Source of the DNA: Sva-07 sp963752815
Lineage (GTDB): Bacteria; Actinomycetota; Acidimicrobiia; Acidimicrobiales; Ilumatobacteraceae
Assembly: GCA_963752815.1 (NCBI GenBank)
Contig: CAVVZI010000013.1
Location: forward strand, 90,410-154,409
DNA length: 64,000 bases
Direction of reading: 5' to 3'
Shown piece by piece: positions 1 to 9,232 of this stretch; within the stretch, counting starts at the first letter, position 1; every line of letters begins with the position of its first letter. The notes beneath the pieces are model-generated. The model saw nothing but the letters and a program-made list of their open reading frames with translations, was not told where the DNA came from and made no database searches. The position numbers and the translations under genes were made by a program.

Positions 1-1
1 G

Positions 2-532
2 GTCGACGGCTTCCGCACGATGTCGGCCACCCGCACGATCATCGACCTCGCCCATGCCCGGGCCCACATCCGACGGGTCGAGGCGGCGATCGACAGTGCG
101 GTGCGCCTCGGCCTGTCGTCGCCGGAGGTGCTCGCCAACCGGCTGGAGACGCTGCGGGGATCGGGACGCTGGGGCTGTCGGCTCGTCGACGAGTTGATCG
201 TCGACTCGGGCGGTCACACGATGCTCGAACGGCGGTTCCTCGAGATCGTCCGTCGCATCGGCCTCCCTCGACCACGGACGCAGGTGGTCCATCGCAAGAA
301 CGGTCGGCACGTGGCCCGGGTCGACTTCCTGTTCGACGAGGCCGGCGTCGTGATCGAGGTCACCGGCCGGCTCGGCCACAGCACGCCCATCGAACGTGCC
401 AGAGACGCCCAACGCCGCAACGAGCTCCAGGACATCGGTCGACGCGTGTACGAGTACACGTGGGAAGACGTCACCGAACGACCGGCGTTCGTCACCCGCA
501 CCCTCCTGCAACGTCTCCGCATGGTTGCGTAA
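2..532 (+). CDS. DUF559/Vsr-like endonuclease-domain protein, 5' end outside window
   Basis: The frame is open back to the window edge. The residues before the first ATG (position 20) read like the usual family segment ending in a T-x-x-DLA motif, so the true start probably lies upstream and this is a C-terminal fragment of about 176 residues. The last 100 residues show the pattern of a DUF559 / very-short-patch-repair-like nuclease fold: a hydrophobic strand with R-V-D-F-L-F-D, then V-V-I-E-V-T-G-R and a later 'YEYTWEDV' strand. Such proteins are often annotated as 'type IV toxin-antitoxin AbiEi domain' proteins in actinobacteria. No partner gene is visible. The catalytic assignment is inferred from family resemblance. 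A palindromic repeat follows 5 bp after the stop. Confidence 0.6.
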   Translation, partial: VDGFRTMSATRTIIDLAHARAHIRRVEAAIDSAVRLGLSSPEVLANRLETLRGSGRWGCRLVDELIVDSGGHTMLERRFLEIVRRIGLPRPRTQVVHRKNGRHVARVDFLFDEAGVVIEVTGRLGHSTPIERARDAQRRNELQDIGRRVYEYTWEDVTERPAFVTRTLLQRLRMVA

Positions 533-537
533 ACACT

Positions 538-589
538 CGTTTGCGTCGGGATTTCTGAGGACGGGTTCTCAGAAATCCCGACGCAAACG
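538..589. repeat. Long palindromic repeat, family A, copy 1
   Basis: The arms CGTTTGCGTCGGGATTTCTG.. (538-559) and their exact reverse complement (568-589) form a perfect 22-bp stem with an 8-nt loop. The element begins 5 bp after the stop of the DUF559-type gene. Related copies occur at 2307-2358 and 38873-38924. It could act as a terminator, but the sequence conservation argues for a dispersed element. Confidence 0.9.
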
Positions 590-628
590 TATGGTGACGA
601 CCCGAAGCGGCGCGGGGAGGACAACACG

Positions 629-2284
629 ATGGTCAAGAATCGATGGATCGCGCGCGCGATGGTGGTGGTGCGCTCGGCGTCGCCGCATGCACGGCGACCG
701 AATCCGGGACCGACGCCGGGCCAACCGACCGAGACGACCACCAGCGCGACCAACGCCACCACCGACACGCCCGAACGAGGATCCGATGCCCGACCCCACC
801 ACACCGCCCAGCACGGCGACCGACGGCGACACGAGCGGAACGAACGCCGCGGCACCGACCGCACCCGCCGAGACAGACACGACGGCCGCGCCGCCCACGA
901 CCGTCGCTCGCCCGGAGGGTCCGGCGGCCGACATGTCCGAGACGCTCACCGCCGGCAATGGCGTGTTCATGGGCGAGCCCCTCACCACCGACCTCGACGC
1001 GGCCGGATACTCCGAGCACGAGTACGTCGCGGCCGGCACGGCGACGTCGTACACGTCGAGCGAGCGCACGAGCGACGGGCGCTGGACGTTCACCCCCGAT
1101 GGCGCGGCGCCTTACCGGACGCGCGTCCTCGTGCGGATGCCGGCCGACCCTGCCGACTTCAGCGGCACGGTCGTGCTCGAGTGGCTCAACGTGAGTGGCG
1201 GGGCCGACGCCAACCCCGAGTGGGCGGGCATCCACGAGGAGGTCATCCGGGAGGGTCACGCGTGGGTCGGCGTGTCGGCGCAGATGATCGGCGTGATGGG
1301 CGGCCCCGTCCTCGTGCGGACGAACTCGCCCGGCGCGGAGAACGCCGGGCTGGGTCTGCGGGCGATCGACCCCGAGCGGTACGGGACGCTCGACCATCCC
1401 GGTGACGGGTTCGCCTTCGACATCTACACGCAGGTGGCCCGGGCGATCCGTACCGGGGCCGGCCTCGACGGTACGACGCCCGACGCGCTCGTCGCCGCCG
1501 GCGAGTCGCAGTCCGCCTTCGCCCTCGTCACCTACTACAACGGCGTGCAGCCCCTGACCCAGGCCTTCGACGGGTTCTTCGTGCACAGCCGCGGTGGTGT
1601 CGCGATGGGTCTCGTCGGACCGGGTGAATCGGCCGACCTGGCCGGCGCGATCGGCGGCGGCGGGCCCTCGACGTTCCGCGACGACCAGCCCGCGCCCGTG
1701 TTCGATCTCCAGACCGAAGGTGACGTCACCGGGATCCTCGGCTCCTCCGTGGCCCGCCAGCCCGACCACGATCGGTTCCGGCTGTGGGAGGTCGCCGGCA
1801 CGGCCCACTTCGACCAGCACCTGCTCGGTGCCAGCGCCGCAGTACATCGACTGCGGCTACCCGATCAACAACGGCCCGCTCGACGTCGTCGCCAAGGCCG
1901 GGTTCCGCGCGCTCGTCACGTGGATCGAGACCGGTGCGGCACCCGTCGAGGCGCCACGGATCGAGCTGACCGCCGACGCATCGCCCGCGATCGTGCGCGA
2001 CGAGGACGGGATCGCCGTCGGTGGGATCCGCACGCCACCCGTCGACGTGCCGGTCGCGACGCTGTCGGGCGAGCCAGGGCCCGAACGCGGCGCTCGCCTG
2101 CATCCTGTTCGGCACGACCACGGCGTTCACGCCCGAGCGCATCGCCGAGCTCTATCCGTCGCGGGCCGACTACGAGCAGCGCTACGCGGCCAGCGCCGAC
2201 ACCGTCATCGATCAGGGCTTCGTGCTGCCCGTCGACCGCGACCGTCTCCTCGACTACGCCGACCCGTCCGCCGTCGCCCCCTGA
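629..2284 (+). CDS. Secreted alpha/beta-hydrolase-domain protein (PF20091-like), frame broken
   Basis: A GGGGAGG Shine-Dalgarno about 8 nt upstream supports the ATG at 629. The product must be assembled from several frames: a short lipoprotein-type leader ending in ALGVAAC, a Thr/Pro/Ala-rich linker, then a long continuous hydrolase body (about 920-1835), a middle part (about 1840-2075) and a C-terminal part (about 2070-2284). The body has the nucleophile elbow G-E-S-Q-S (about 1500) and the motif 'VLEWLNVSGG', typical of the uncharacterised 'alpha/beta hydrolase domain' family. A distal His is expected in 'GTAHFDQH'. About five frame changes are needed, three in the low-complexity leader. 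All pieces are conserved in style, so I treat them as indels. The substrate is unknown and the protein is likely cell-surface anchored. Confidence 0.75.
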
Positions 2285-2306
2285 ACTCCGTCGCCCCTCA
2301 AATCAT

Positions 2307-2358
2307 CGTTTGCGTCGGGATTTCTGAGGGCCGTCCCTCAGAAATCCCGACGCAAACG
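2307..2358. repeat. Long palindromic repeat, family A, copy 2
   Basis: A perfect 24-bp stem (2307-2330 with 2335-2358) with a 4-nt CCGT loop. It has the same arm sequence as copy 1. It lies between two convergent genes, so it could also serve as a bidirectional terminator. Confidence 0.92.
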
Positions 2359-2404
2359 CTGGCTGGACGTGTCGGATGGGGCGGATGGGTCGGATCGAGT
2401 CGGT

Positions 2405-3217
2405 TCAGATGGCGCTGTGGCGGAGGAGTTCGTGGGCCATCGGGCATTCGGCGACGATGGCGGGTGGACCCATGGGGACCCGGCCGTGGCGGCCGACGAC
2501 GTCGGTGACCATCGAGGTGGGGATGATCTCGACGTCGAGTTCCCACGGATCGCGCTCCTCCGCCAACGCGCCGATCTTGGCGACCATCGCATCGACGAAC
2601 CCGCTCGGCAACCGACGACCGATGCCGGCCACCAGCCACACGGGGGTTCCCGCGGCACGAGCACAAGCGGCGATCGTCGACGAACCGATCGGCACGATCG
2701 CACGCTGCGAATCCGTGGCCAGCGCCTCGATCAACACGACATCGGCCGCACGGCACGCGACCCCGGCAGCCCCCGAATCGACCGGCTCGTAGTCGACGTC
2801 GTACCGCTCGAGTCGACGCACGAACGACGTGGCGGTGTGGCCGACATCCATCGTCAGCACGCGGACGTCTCCCCGGCGGATCAGCCCCTCGCCGATCACG
2901 TCGGGGGCGCCGATCGTCACGACCGTGGCCTCGTCGGGCAGCGCGGCGCCGAGTTCGGCACCCGTGCGGTCGTTGCGGATCTCGTCGGCCAACTCCCACA
3001 CGGCCTCGAACGGCTCGGCCGAGGTGGTCACGTTGGCGCACAACCACCACAGCGGTCCGACGAACGGATGACGCTCGACGATGCGGCGACATGCCACGAC
3101 CAGGCCGGACGGATCGACGCGCAGCGACCCGAGCGCGTGGGCCGTCTCCTCGGCCAGCGACGCCGGATCGGCACCTTGGGCACGAGCCACGTAGCGGAGG
3201 TGCTCGATCGGATGCAC
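2405..3217 (-). CDS. eIF2B/MtnA-like (IF-2B domain) protein
   Basis: A 270-residue protein from a GTG start. The C-terminal half resembles the IF-2B fold shared by eIF2B subunits, methylthioribose-1-phosphate isomerase and ribose-1,5-bisphosphate isomerase: repeated small-residue-rich turns, 'GAAGVACRAADVVLIEALATDS', then 'PIGSSTIAACARAAGTPVWLVAG'. The N-terminal part is helical. Bacterial members without the full MtnA catalytic signature have no settled function, and I cannot place a substrate. It is monocistronic, converges on the preceding hydrolase across palindrome copy 2, and is divergent from the next gene with a 116-bp shared upstream region. Confidence 0.6.
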   Translation of the reverse strand: MHPIEHLRYVARAQGADPASLAEETAHALGSLRVDPSGLVVACRRIVERHPFVGPLWWLCANVTTSAEPFEAVWELADEIRNDRTGAELGAALPDEATVVTIGAPDVIGEGLIRRGDVRVLTMDVGHTATSFVRRLERYDVDYEPVDSGAAGVACRAADVVLIEALATDSQRAIVPIGSSTIAACARAAGTPVWLVAGIGRRLPSGFVDAMVAKIGALAEERDPWELDVEIIPTSMVTDVVGRHGRVPMGPPAIVAECPMAHELLRHSAI

Positions 3218-3261
3218 GTGTCGACGGTAGCTCTATTCCGCAGAGCATGACCATCGGACCG

Positions 3262-3296
3262 ACTTGTCGCGCGGTGCCTGACCCCACGCAACAAGT
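3262..3296. repeat. Small inverted-repeat element with 15-bp conserved core
   Basis: The core CGGTGCCTGACCCCA (3272-3286) is flanked symmetrically, 4 bp away on each side, by ACTTGT and ACAAGT. The reverse complement of the same 15-bp core occurs at 18186-18200, again centred between inverted arms. It sits in the divergent promoter region between the IF-2B-like gene and the following gene. Confidence 0.6.
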
Positions 3297-3333
3297 GGGT
3301 CGAGCGCGGTCGGGGTCGCTACGATCGCCAGCC

Positions 3334-3867
3334 GTGGCCGACACCGCCTCCCCGCTCACTGCGCCGATCGGCAAGCAGCTCCCCACCGACCTCAGCCTCA
3401 CACCGCTGGTCGACGGGGCGGCAGGTCAGGCGCGCCCGCTGATGGATTGGCTGACCACGTTCCATCTGGCGTCGGTCATCCTCGATCCGTACACCAACGA
3501 GAGCAGCTGGATCCTGCGGACCGCCACGCGGATCCTCGAACCGTTCCGCGGCTCGGACGCCCGCATCAACCTGATCGTCACGTCCGGCCCGGCCGATGCG
3601 CAAGCGTTCCTCGGTCCGCTCACCGAGAACTTCCTCGTGTTCTGCGACGCCGACCGCTCCGCCGTCAAGGCGATCGGTCTCAGCGAACTCCCCGCGTTCG
3701 CGTTCATCCGTGTCGACGGCGTCGTCGCGGCGTGCGCACAGGGTTGGAACCCGCACCAATGGGGCGCGGTCGCCGATGCCATCGCGGAGACCACGTGGTG
3801 GTCGTCGATCACGGTGCCCGGCCCGAACGACCCGGGCGCTTTCCGCGGTTCGCCGGCGCTTGGTTGA
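3334..3867 (+). CDS. Conserved hypothetical protein, thioredoxin-like pattern
   Basis: I chose the GTG at 3334 because a promoter-like stretch lies just upstream and the longer frame is an overlap with the divergent gene. The product is 177 residues, with no signal peptide or membrane segment. The middle reads like a thioredoxin fold without the CxxC: 'ENFLVFCDADRS', a cis-Pro-like 'LPAFAFIRVDG' and 'AQGWNPHQW'. The C-terminus is Trp-rich. Function is unknown. It precedes hrpB by 57 bp and may be co-transcribed with it. Confidence 0.6.
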   Translation: MADTASPLTAPIGKQLPTDLSLTPLVDGAAGQARPLMDWLTTFHLASVILDPYTNESSWILRTATRILEPFRGSDARINLIVTSGPADAQAFLGPLTENFLVFCDADRSAVKAIGLSELPAFAFIRVDGVVAACAQGWNPHQWGAVADAIAETTWWSSITVPGPNDPGAFRGSPALG

Positions 3868-3924
3868 GCGTGGCGGCTGAGCGTCGTGGTCGAGCGTCGG
3901 GGCTGAGGGTCGGGCGACAGACGC

Positions 3925-6487
3925 GTGGCCGATCGGTCGCCGCCCGCGATCCCTCCTGACGTTCCACGCGACCTGCCCATCGTCGACGCCCTCGACGACA
4001 TTCGCGAGGCCCTGCGCGACCACCGGCGGGCGATCATCGTGGCGCCGCCCGGCGCCGGCAAGACGACCGTCGTCCCGCTCGCCCTGCTGACCGAGCCGTG
4101 GGTCGGCGACGGTCGCATCGTCATGCTCGAGCCCCGTCGCCTCGCCACCCGTGCGGCGGCGCAACGCATGGCCGCCACCACCCGCACCCGGGTCGGCGAC
4201 CTGATCGGCTACCAGACCCGCGACGAGCGCCACATCAGCGCGGCGACCCGGATCGAGGTGGTCACCGAAGGCGTGCTGACCCGACGGCTGCAGCACGACC
4301 CCGAACTCCCCGGTGTCGCCGCCGTGATCTTCGACGAGGTCCACGAACGCAACCTCACGGCCGACCTCGGATTGGCGTTCACCATCGAAGTGGCCGCCAC
4401 GATCCGACCTGACCTCGTGATCGTGGCGATGTCGGCGACCCCCGACATCGAGGGCCTGCAACGGGTGCTCGACGCGCCCGTCGTCACGAGCGACGGACGG
4501 ATGTTCGACGTCGACATCCGCTGGCTCCCCCGATCGCCGGCCCGCGCCGGCGGTCGACCCGGTGGTTCCGGCAAGGGGCCCCGCCGGCCGCCGCGGCTCG
4601 CCGCGCACCAACCGATCGAACCCGACGTCGTCGCCGCGGTCCAGCGTGCGGTCGCGTCGGACGACGGCGACGTGCTGGTGTTCCTCCCGGGCATCGGCGA
4701 GATCCGACGGGTCGAACGGGCGCTCGCCGGCGGCCTGCCGGCCCACGTCGACGTGCACGCGCTCGCCGGCGCGCTGACGCTCGAGGACCAGGACCGGGCG
4801 TTGGCACCGTCACCCGCCGGGCGCCGGAGGGTCGTGTTGTCGACCGACATCGCCGAGACGTCGCTCACCGTCGACGGCGTGCGCATCGTGATCGATGCCG
4901 GCCTCGCCCGCGAACCGCGCTTCGACGCCCGCACCGGGCTCAGCCGCCTGACGACGGTGACCACCAGCCGCTCCTCGGCCGATCAACGCGCCGGTCGAGC
5001 GGGCCGCACCGAGCCGGGCGTGGCGTACCGGTTGTGGAGCAAGATCGAACACGGCACTCGACCGCGCCACCGCTCGCCGGAGATCGCCCAGGCCGACCTC
5101 GCCGGCTTCGCCCTCGAGTTGGCGGCGTGGGGCGCCGGCGCGGGCGATCTCGCCTTCATCGATGCGCCGCCTCAGCGGTCGCTCGAACAGGCGCGGGCGC
5201 TGCTCGTCGACCTGCACGCGCTCGACCCTGACGACAGCTCGATCACGCCGCTCGGCCGATCGATGCTCGGCCTCCCGGTGCACCCCCGACTCGCCCGGAT
5301 GGTGGCGATCGAGCAGTCGGCACTGGCCTGCATCGTCGCCTCGATCGTCGACGAGCGCGACGTGTTCCGCGGGCGACCCGACGACCTCCCGGCCGACCTG
5401 TCGTTGCGCGTCGGCGTGGTCGCCGGCGCGGCGGTCCACGACGCCGCCGATCGGGGCGCCGTGCACCGCTTGCGCGACCGTGCGGCCGACCTCGCCCGCC
5501 GCGCCGGCATCCGGTTCGATCTCGACTCGGTCGACGTCGACCGCACCGCTGCTGCGCTCCTCTTGGCGTATCCCGACCGGCTCGCCGGACGCCGGCGGCA
5601 CGGCCAGTTCCAGCTCCGTTCGGGCGAGGCCGCGTGGCTGCCCGACGACGATCCGCTCGCGGCGGAGGCGTTCGTCGTCGCCGCCGACCTCGACGGACGG
5701 GGCGCACGGTCGAGGATCCGGCTCGCCGCGGCGCTCGACGCGGCCGACGTGATCGCCGCGTTCGGCAGCGACGATCGTCGAGCAGCGGTCACTCGTGTGG
5801 GACGACGACCGTGACGATCTCGTCGAGCGGGTCGAGCGGCGGCTCGGCGCGATCCAGTTGGGCCGCACCGACGGCCGCGCCGAGCCCGGCGCTGAGACGA
5901 CCGCCGCGTTGATGGAGCACGTCCGCCGGTCCGATCTCGCCCGACTGCCCTGGAACACGGCGAGCCGGGCGCTGCGCGAGCGGGTCGGGTACCTCCATCG
6001 CGTGCTCGGTGAGCCGTGGCCCGACTGGTCGATGCCGGCGCTGGCCCGGACCCTCGACGAGTGGCTCGCGCCCTACGTGCCGGGTATCACCGGTCGCTCC
6101 GACCTCGACCGCGTCGACCTGGCGATGGTGTTGCGGTCCCAGCTGCCGTGGCCCGCCGGAGCCGAACTCGACACGCTGGCTCCTGCTTCGCTGGAACTGC
6201 CGACCGGACGGTCGGTGCCCGTCGACTACTCGACGGACGCGCCGACCGCGGCTGTGCGCGTGCAGGACCTGTTCGGCGTCAAGGAGCATCCGACCGCCGG
6301 TGGTCGTCCGATCGTGTTGCACCTGCTGTCCCCGGCCGACCGTCCGATCCAGGTGACGGCCGACCTCCCCGGGTTCTGGGCCGGGTCGTGGGCGGAGGTC
6401 CGCAAGGAGATGGCCGGCCGCTACCCGAAGCACCAGTGGCCGACCGACCCGGCCAACGCCGACCCGAAGCGACTCCGCGACCGCTGA
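3925..6487 (+). CDS. hrpB: ATP-dependent helicase HrpB, one frame break
   Basis: A DEAH-type RNA helicase family member from a GTG start. The first frame carries the P-loop PPGAGKTT (about residues 41-48), DEVH (137-140), SAT and the motif VI segment QRAGRAGR (about 355). The frame changes at about 5780-5795, and the HrpB-specific C-terminal domain continues intact to 6487 ('RLPWNTASRALRERV', 'PVDYSTDAPTAAVRVQDLFG'). The reconstructed length of about 850 residues matches HrpB proteins. A Gly/Pro/Arg-rich insertion (about residues 205-235) interrupts the segment between the two RecA-like domains. HrpB's physiological substrate is unresolved in bacteria generally. Identification is firm. The break is most likely a sequencing indel. 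Confidence 0.92.
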
Positions 6488-6573
6488 CGATCCGACGCTG
6501 TGATCGGGCCCGCGCGCCAGGTCACAGAAGTCCGCGGGCACGCTCGCTCGAGTTGTTCTACGCTCGTCGGTTC

Positions 6574-7803
6574 ATGTTGGGAGCATGGCGGGCGAGTCGT
6601 GCCGCGGTGGGCGCGGCGGCGGTCGTGCTCCTTCTCGCGGCGTGTGGACCCGCCGAATCGCCCGAGCAGGTCGCCGGCTCGACGTGCGTCGGCTCGACCA
6701 ACGCCGCCGGCTTGACGAACCTGTTCGATCAGATCCCCGGCGGCATGTTCGCCGCCGACTACCAACGCGCCGTCCCGCTGCCCGACGGCCGCACGCTCTG
6801 GCTGTTCCAGGACGCGTCGATCACGCTGCCCCCTCCACCGCCGCCGCCCGAGCCGCCGCCGCTCCCGCTACCCGGAACTCCCCCACCGCCTCCCGTCGTG
6901 CCGGCCACCCGGCTCGTCCACAACGCCGCGCTGCTCCAGACCGGGACGTGCTTCGACCTGCTCCGCAGCGGCACCGACGACGCACCCGGCCCCTGGCTGT
7001 TCCCCGCCGAGACCGCACCGTTCTCCCACTGGTTCTGGCCGCTCGACGCCACGGTGGGGCAGGACGGCCGCCTGTACGTCTTCGTCGCCGAGATGGTCGA
7101 ACGCGGGCCGTTGTACCTGTCGACCACCGAGCCGATCGCCACCCGCGTCGTCGCGGTCGATCTCGCCACCATGACACCGGTCGCGGCCGGCCTCGCGCCG
7201 AACGCCAGCGCGTCGCTCTACGGCTTCTCGATCACGAGCGACGCGACGTGGACGTACCTGTACTCGCAGTGCCACCGCCAGTTCGGCTGGTCACCGTCGA
7301 TCCTCCTGCTGGCGCACGACCTGTCGTGTTCGGCCAACGTGACCGTCGCGCGGGTCCCGAAGGGCCAGGTCCTCCAGTCGCCGAGCTACTGGGACGGCGC
7401 GACCTGGCAACCGGACGCCGCGCGAGCCAAACCGGTGATCCCGAGCGCCGGGCGCAGCGTCAACCCGAGCCAGGTGCGCTGGACCGGGTCGGAGTTCGTG
7501 GCGGTCACCAAGGTCGGCGACTGGTTCGGCACGACCGTGTTCCTCGACCGTGCCCCGGCGGCGCAGGGGCCGTGGACCACCTACGCCCGAATGCGGGTGG
7601 ACCCGAAGTGCGACCCCACCGTGTGCAACACGTATTTCGCGTCGTGGGTGCCGTTCAACGTGAGCGGCGGCCAGTGGATGATCGGGCTGTCGAACAACCG
7701 CTGGGACGGTCGCGTCTCGGAGATCAACCGGCCCACATTCCTCACCGTGCCACCACCCGGGCAGTTCGCGCTCGCCGCCCGCTGCAGCCGGGTGCAGTGC
7801 TGA
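6574..7803 (+). CDS. Lipoprotein with poly-proline segment, DUF4185-like
   Basis: The ATG at 6574 gives a classic lipoprotein signal with lipobox LLAAC (Cys about 28). A poly-proline tract (about residues 85-110) splits the N-terminal strand region of the domain. The rest resembles DUF4185-type five-bladed-propeller proteins: 'PLPDGRTLWLFQDASI', 'LYVFVAEMV', 'GSEFVAVTKVGDWFG'. Paired Cys near the C-terminus (CDPTVC, CSRVQC) suggest disulfides in an exported protein. It is likely a surface carbohydrate-binding or hydrolytic protein, but no catalytic residue can be named. It stands alone, 86 bp after hrpB. Confidence 0.65.
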   Translation: MLGAWRASRAAVGAAAVVLLLAACGPAESPEQVAGSTCVGSTNAAGLTNLFDQIPGGMFAADYQRAVPLPDGRTLWLFQDASITLPPPPPPPEPPPLPLPGTPPPPPVVPATRLVHNAALLQTGTCFDLLRSGTDDAPGPWLFPAETAPFSHWFWPLDATVGQDGRLYVFVAEMVERGPLYLSTTEPIATRVVAVDLATMTPVAAGLAPNASASLYGFSITSDATWTYLYSQCHRQFGWSPSILLLAHDLSCSANVTVARVPKGQVLQSPSYWDGATWQPDAARAKPVIPSAGRSVNPSQVRWTGSEFVAVTKVGDWFGTTVFLDRAPAAQGPWTTYARMRVDPKCDPTVCNTYFASWVPFNVSGGQWMIGLSNNRWDGRVSEINRPTFLTVPPPGQFALAARCSRVQC

Positions 7804-7890
7804 CCGGCGAACCGAACTGTCACACTGGGCTGCCGTCACGGACCGGTACGAATGGGCGGGGACCACCGAGTCGTGCCAGAGTGCCCGCCG

Positions 7891-9185
7891 ATGATGACCC
7901 GCTCGACCCGTTCCGCCGCGCCCGCTGTCCGCCTCATGGTCGCGTCGGCCGCCTGCGCCGCGCTGCTGCTCGCCGCCTGCAGCGGTTCCGACGACGCCGC
8001 CCCGACGGGCACCGCGACGGATGCTGCCTCGACCACGGCGACCCAGTCCACCGACGCTCCGACCACCGATGCTCCCACCTCTGACGCGCCGACGACAGAC
8101 GCGCCGACGACAGACGCTCCGACCACCGACGCGGCGCTCGCCGCGTTCGAGACGATCGCCCCGGCGCCTACGACGTCGGCGTGCAGACGATCACGATCAC
8201 CGACGCCGACCGCAACCGCCCGCTGACGGTGGACGTGTGGTTCCCGATCGACGACGCGACCGGCCTCCCGGCCCACCAGTACACCCTCCTCCCCGGCGCC
8301 TACTACGAGTCGCCGACCGCGGTCGATGCCGACTCGACCATGGTCGCCCCCGGCGGCCCGTTCCCGCTCGTCGTCTACTCCCACGGCAGTGGGGGCCTGC
8401 GCTACCTCGACTCGAACTACACCGAGGCGATCGCCAGCCACGGCTACATCGTCGCCGCGCCCGACCACACCGGGAACACCGCCATCGAGCGATTGGGCAA
8501 CACCGAGGACGACTTCGACGTGATCGCCCTCAACCGGCCGCAGGACATCGAGGCCGTGATCGACGCCATGACCGACCCCGCCCACCCCGAGGCCGGCGCG
8601 TTCGCCGCCGGCGTCGATCCGGAGCAGATCGCGGTCACCGGCCACTCGTTCGGCGGGTTCACGGCGTACGCCATGGCATCGGGCTACACCAACGCGCTCG
8701 GCACGTTCGAGGCCGATCCGCGCGTCGATGCGATCATCCCGCTCGCGCCGGCCACCGGTGACGGTTCGGGACGGTTGCTGAGCGACGAGGATCTGGCGGC
8801 GATCACGGTCCCCGCCCTGGTGATGGTCGGCACGAACGACCAGACGGCACCGCCGACGCCCAACGTCGACCGGCCGTGGGAGCTGTCGAAGAGTGAGCCG
8901 AGCTACCGGGCCGATTTCGTCGACGGCCAGCACCAGACGTTCAGCGACTTCTGCGAGTACCAGCAAACGGTCCCGCTGCTGCCGAACGTCCCGCCGCTGA
9001 TCCTCGACACGATCAACGCCTACGCCGCGGAGGGATGCTCGCCAGGCGACATGCCGATCGACCGGGCCCACGACCTCCAGAACACGCTCGCCGTCACGTT
9101 CCTCGACTCGGTGTTCCGCGGCGGCGAGATGATCGATCCCGCCGTCGTGGCGATCCCCGACGACCTGATCTACGCCGTGAAGTGA
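7891..9185 (+). CDS. Alpha/beta-hydrolase lipoprotein (PAF-acetylhydrolase/dienelactone type), one frame break
   Basis: The ATG at 7891 starts a lipoprotein signal with lipobox LLAAC. Next comes a linker built from about six 15-bp repeats encoding PTTDA (about 8058-8135). The frame changes near 8160, and the hydrolase body continues to 9185. It shows 'PLVVYSHGSGG' (oxyanion loop), the nucleophile elbow G-H-S-F-G (about 8640), the acid residue in 'VMVGTNDQTAPP' and a late His in 'DGQHQTF'. This pattern matches plasma PAF-acetylhydrolase-like esterases. The linker would span the cell wall. The break sits next to the tandem repeats, where sequencing and assembly errors are common. Confidence 0.8.
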
Positions 9186-9232
9186 GGCGGTGAAATAACG
9201 CCACGCTGACCCCCGGCCGTAGGCTCGCAACC

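Noticed and set aside
8058..8135. Possible minisatellite or regulatory repeat
   Set aside because: In-frame 15-bp units encode a PTTDA linker behind a lipobox, a common wall-spanning spacer.
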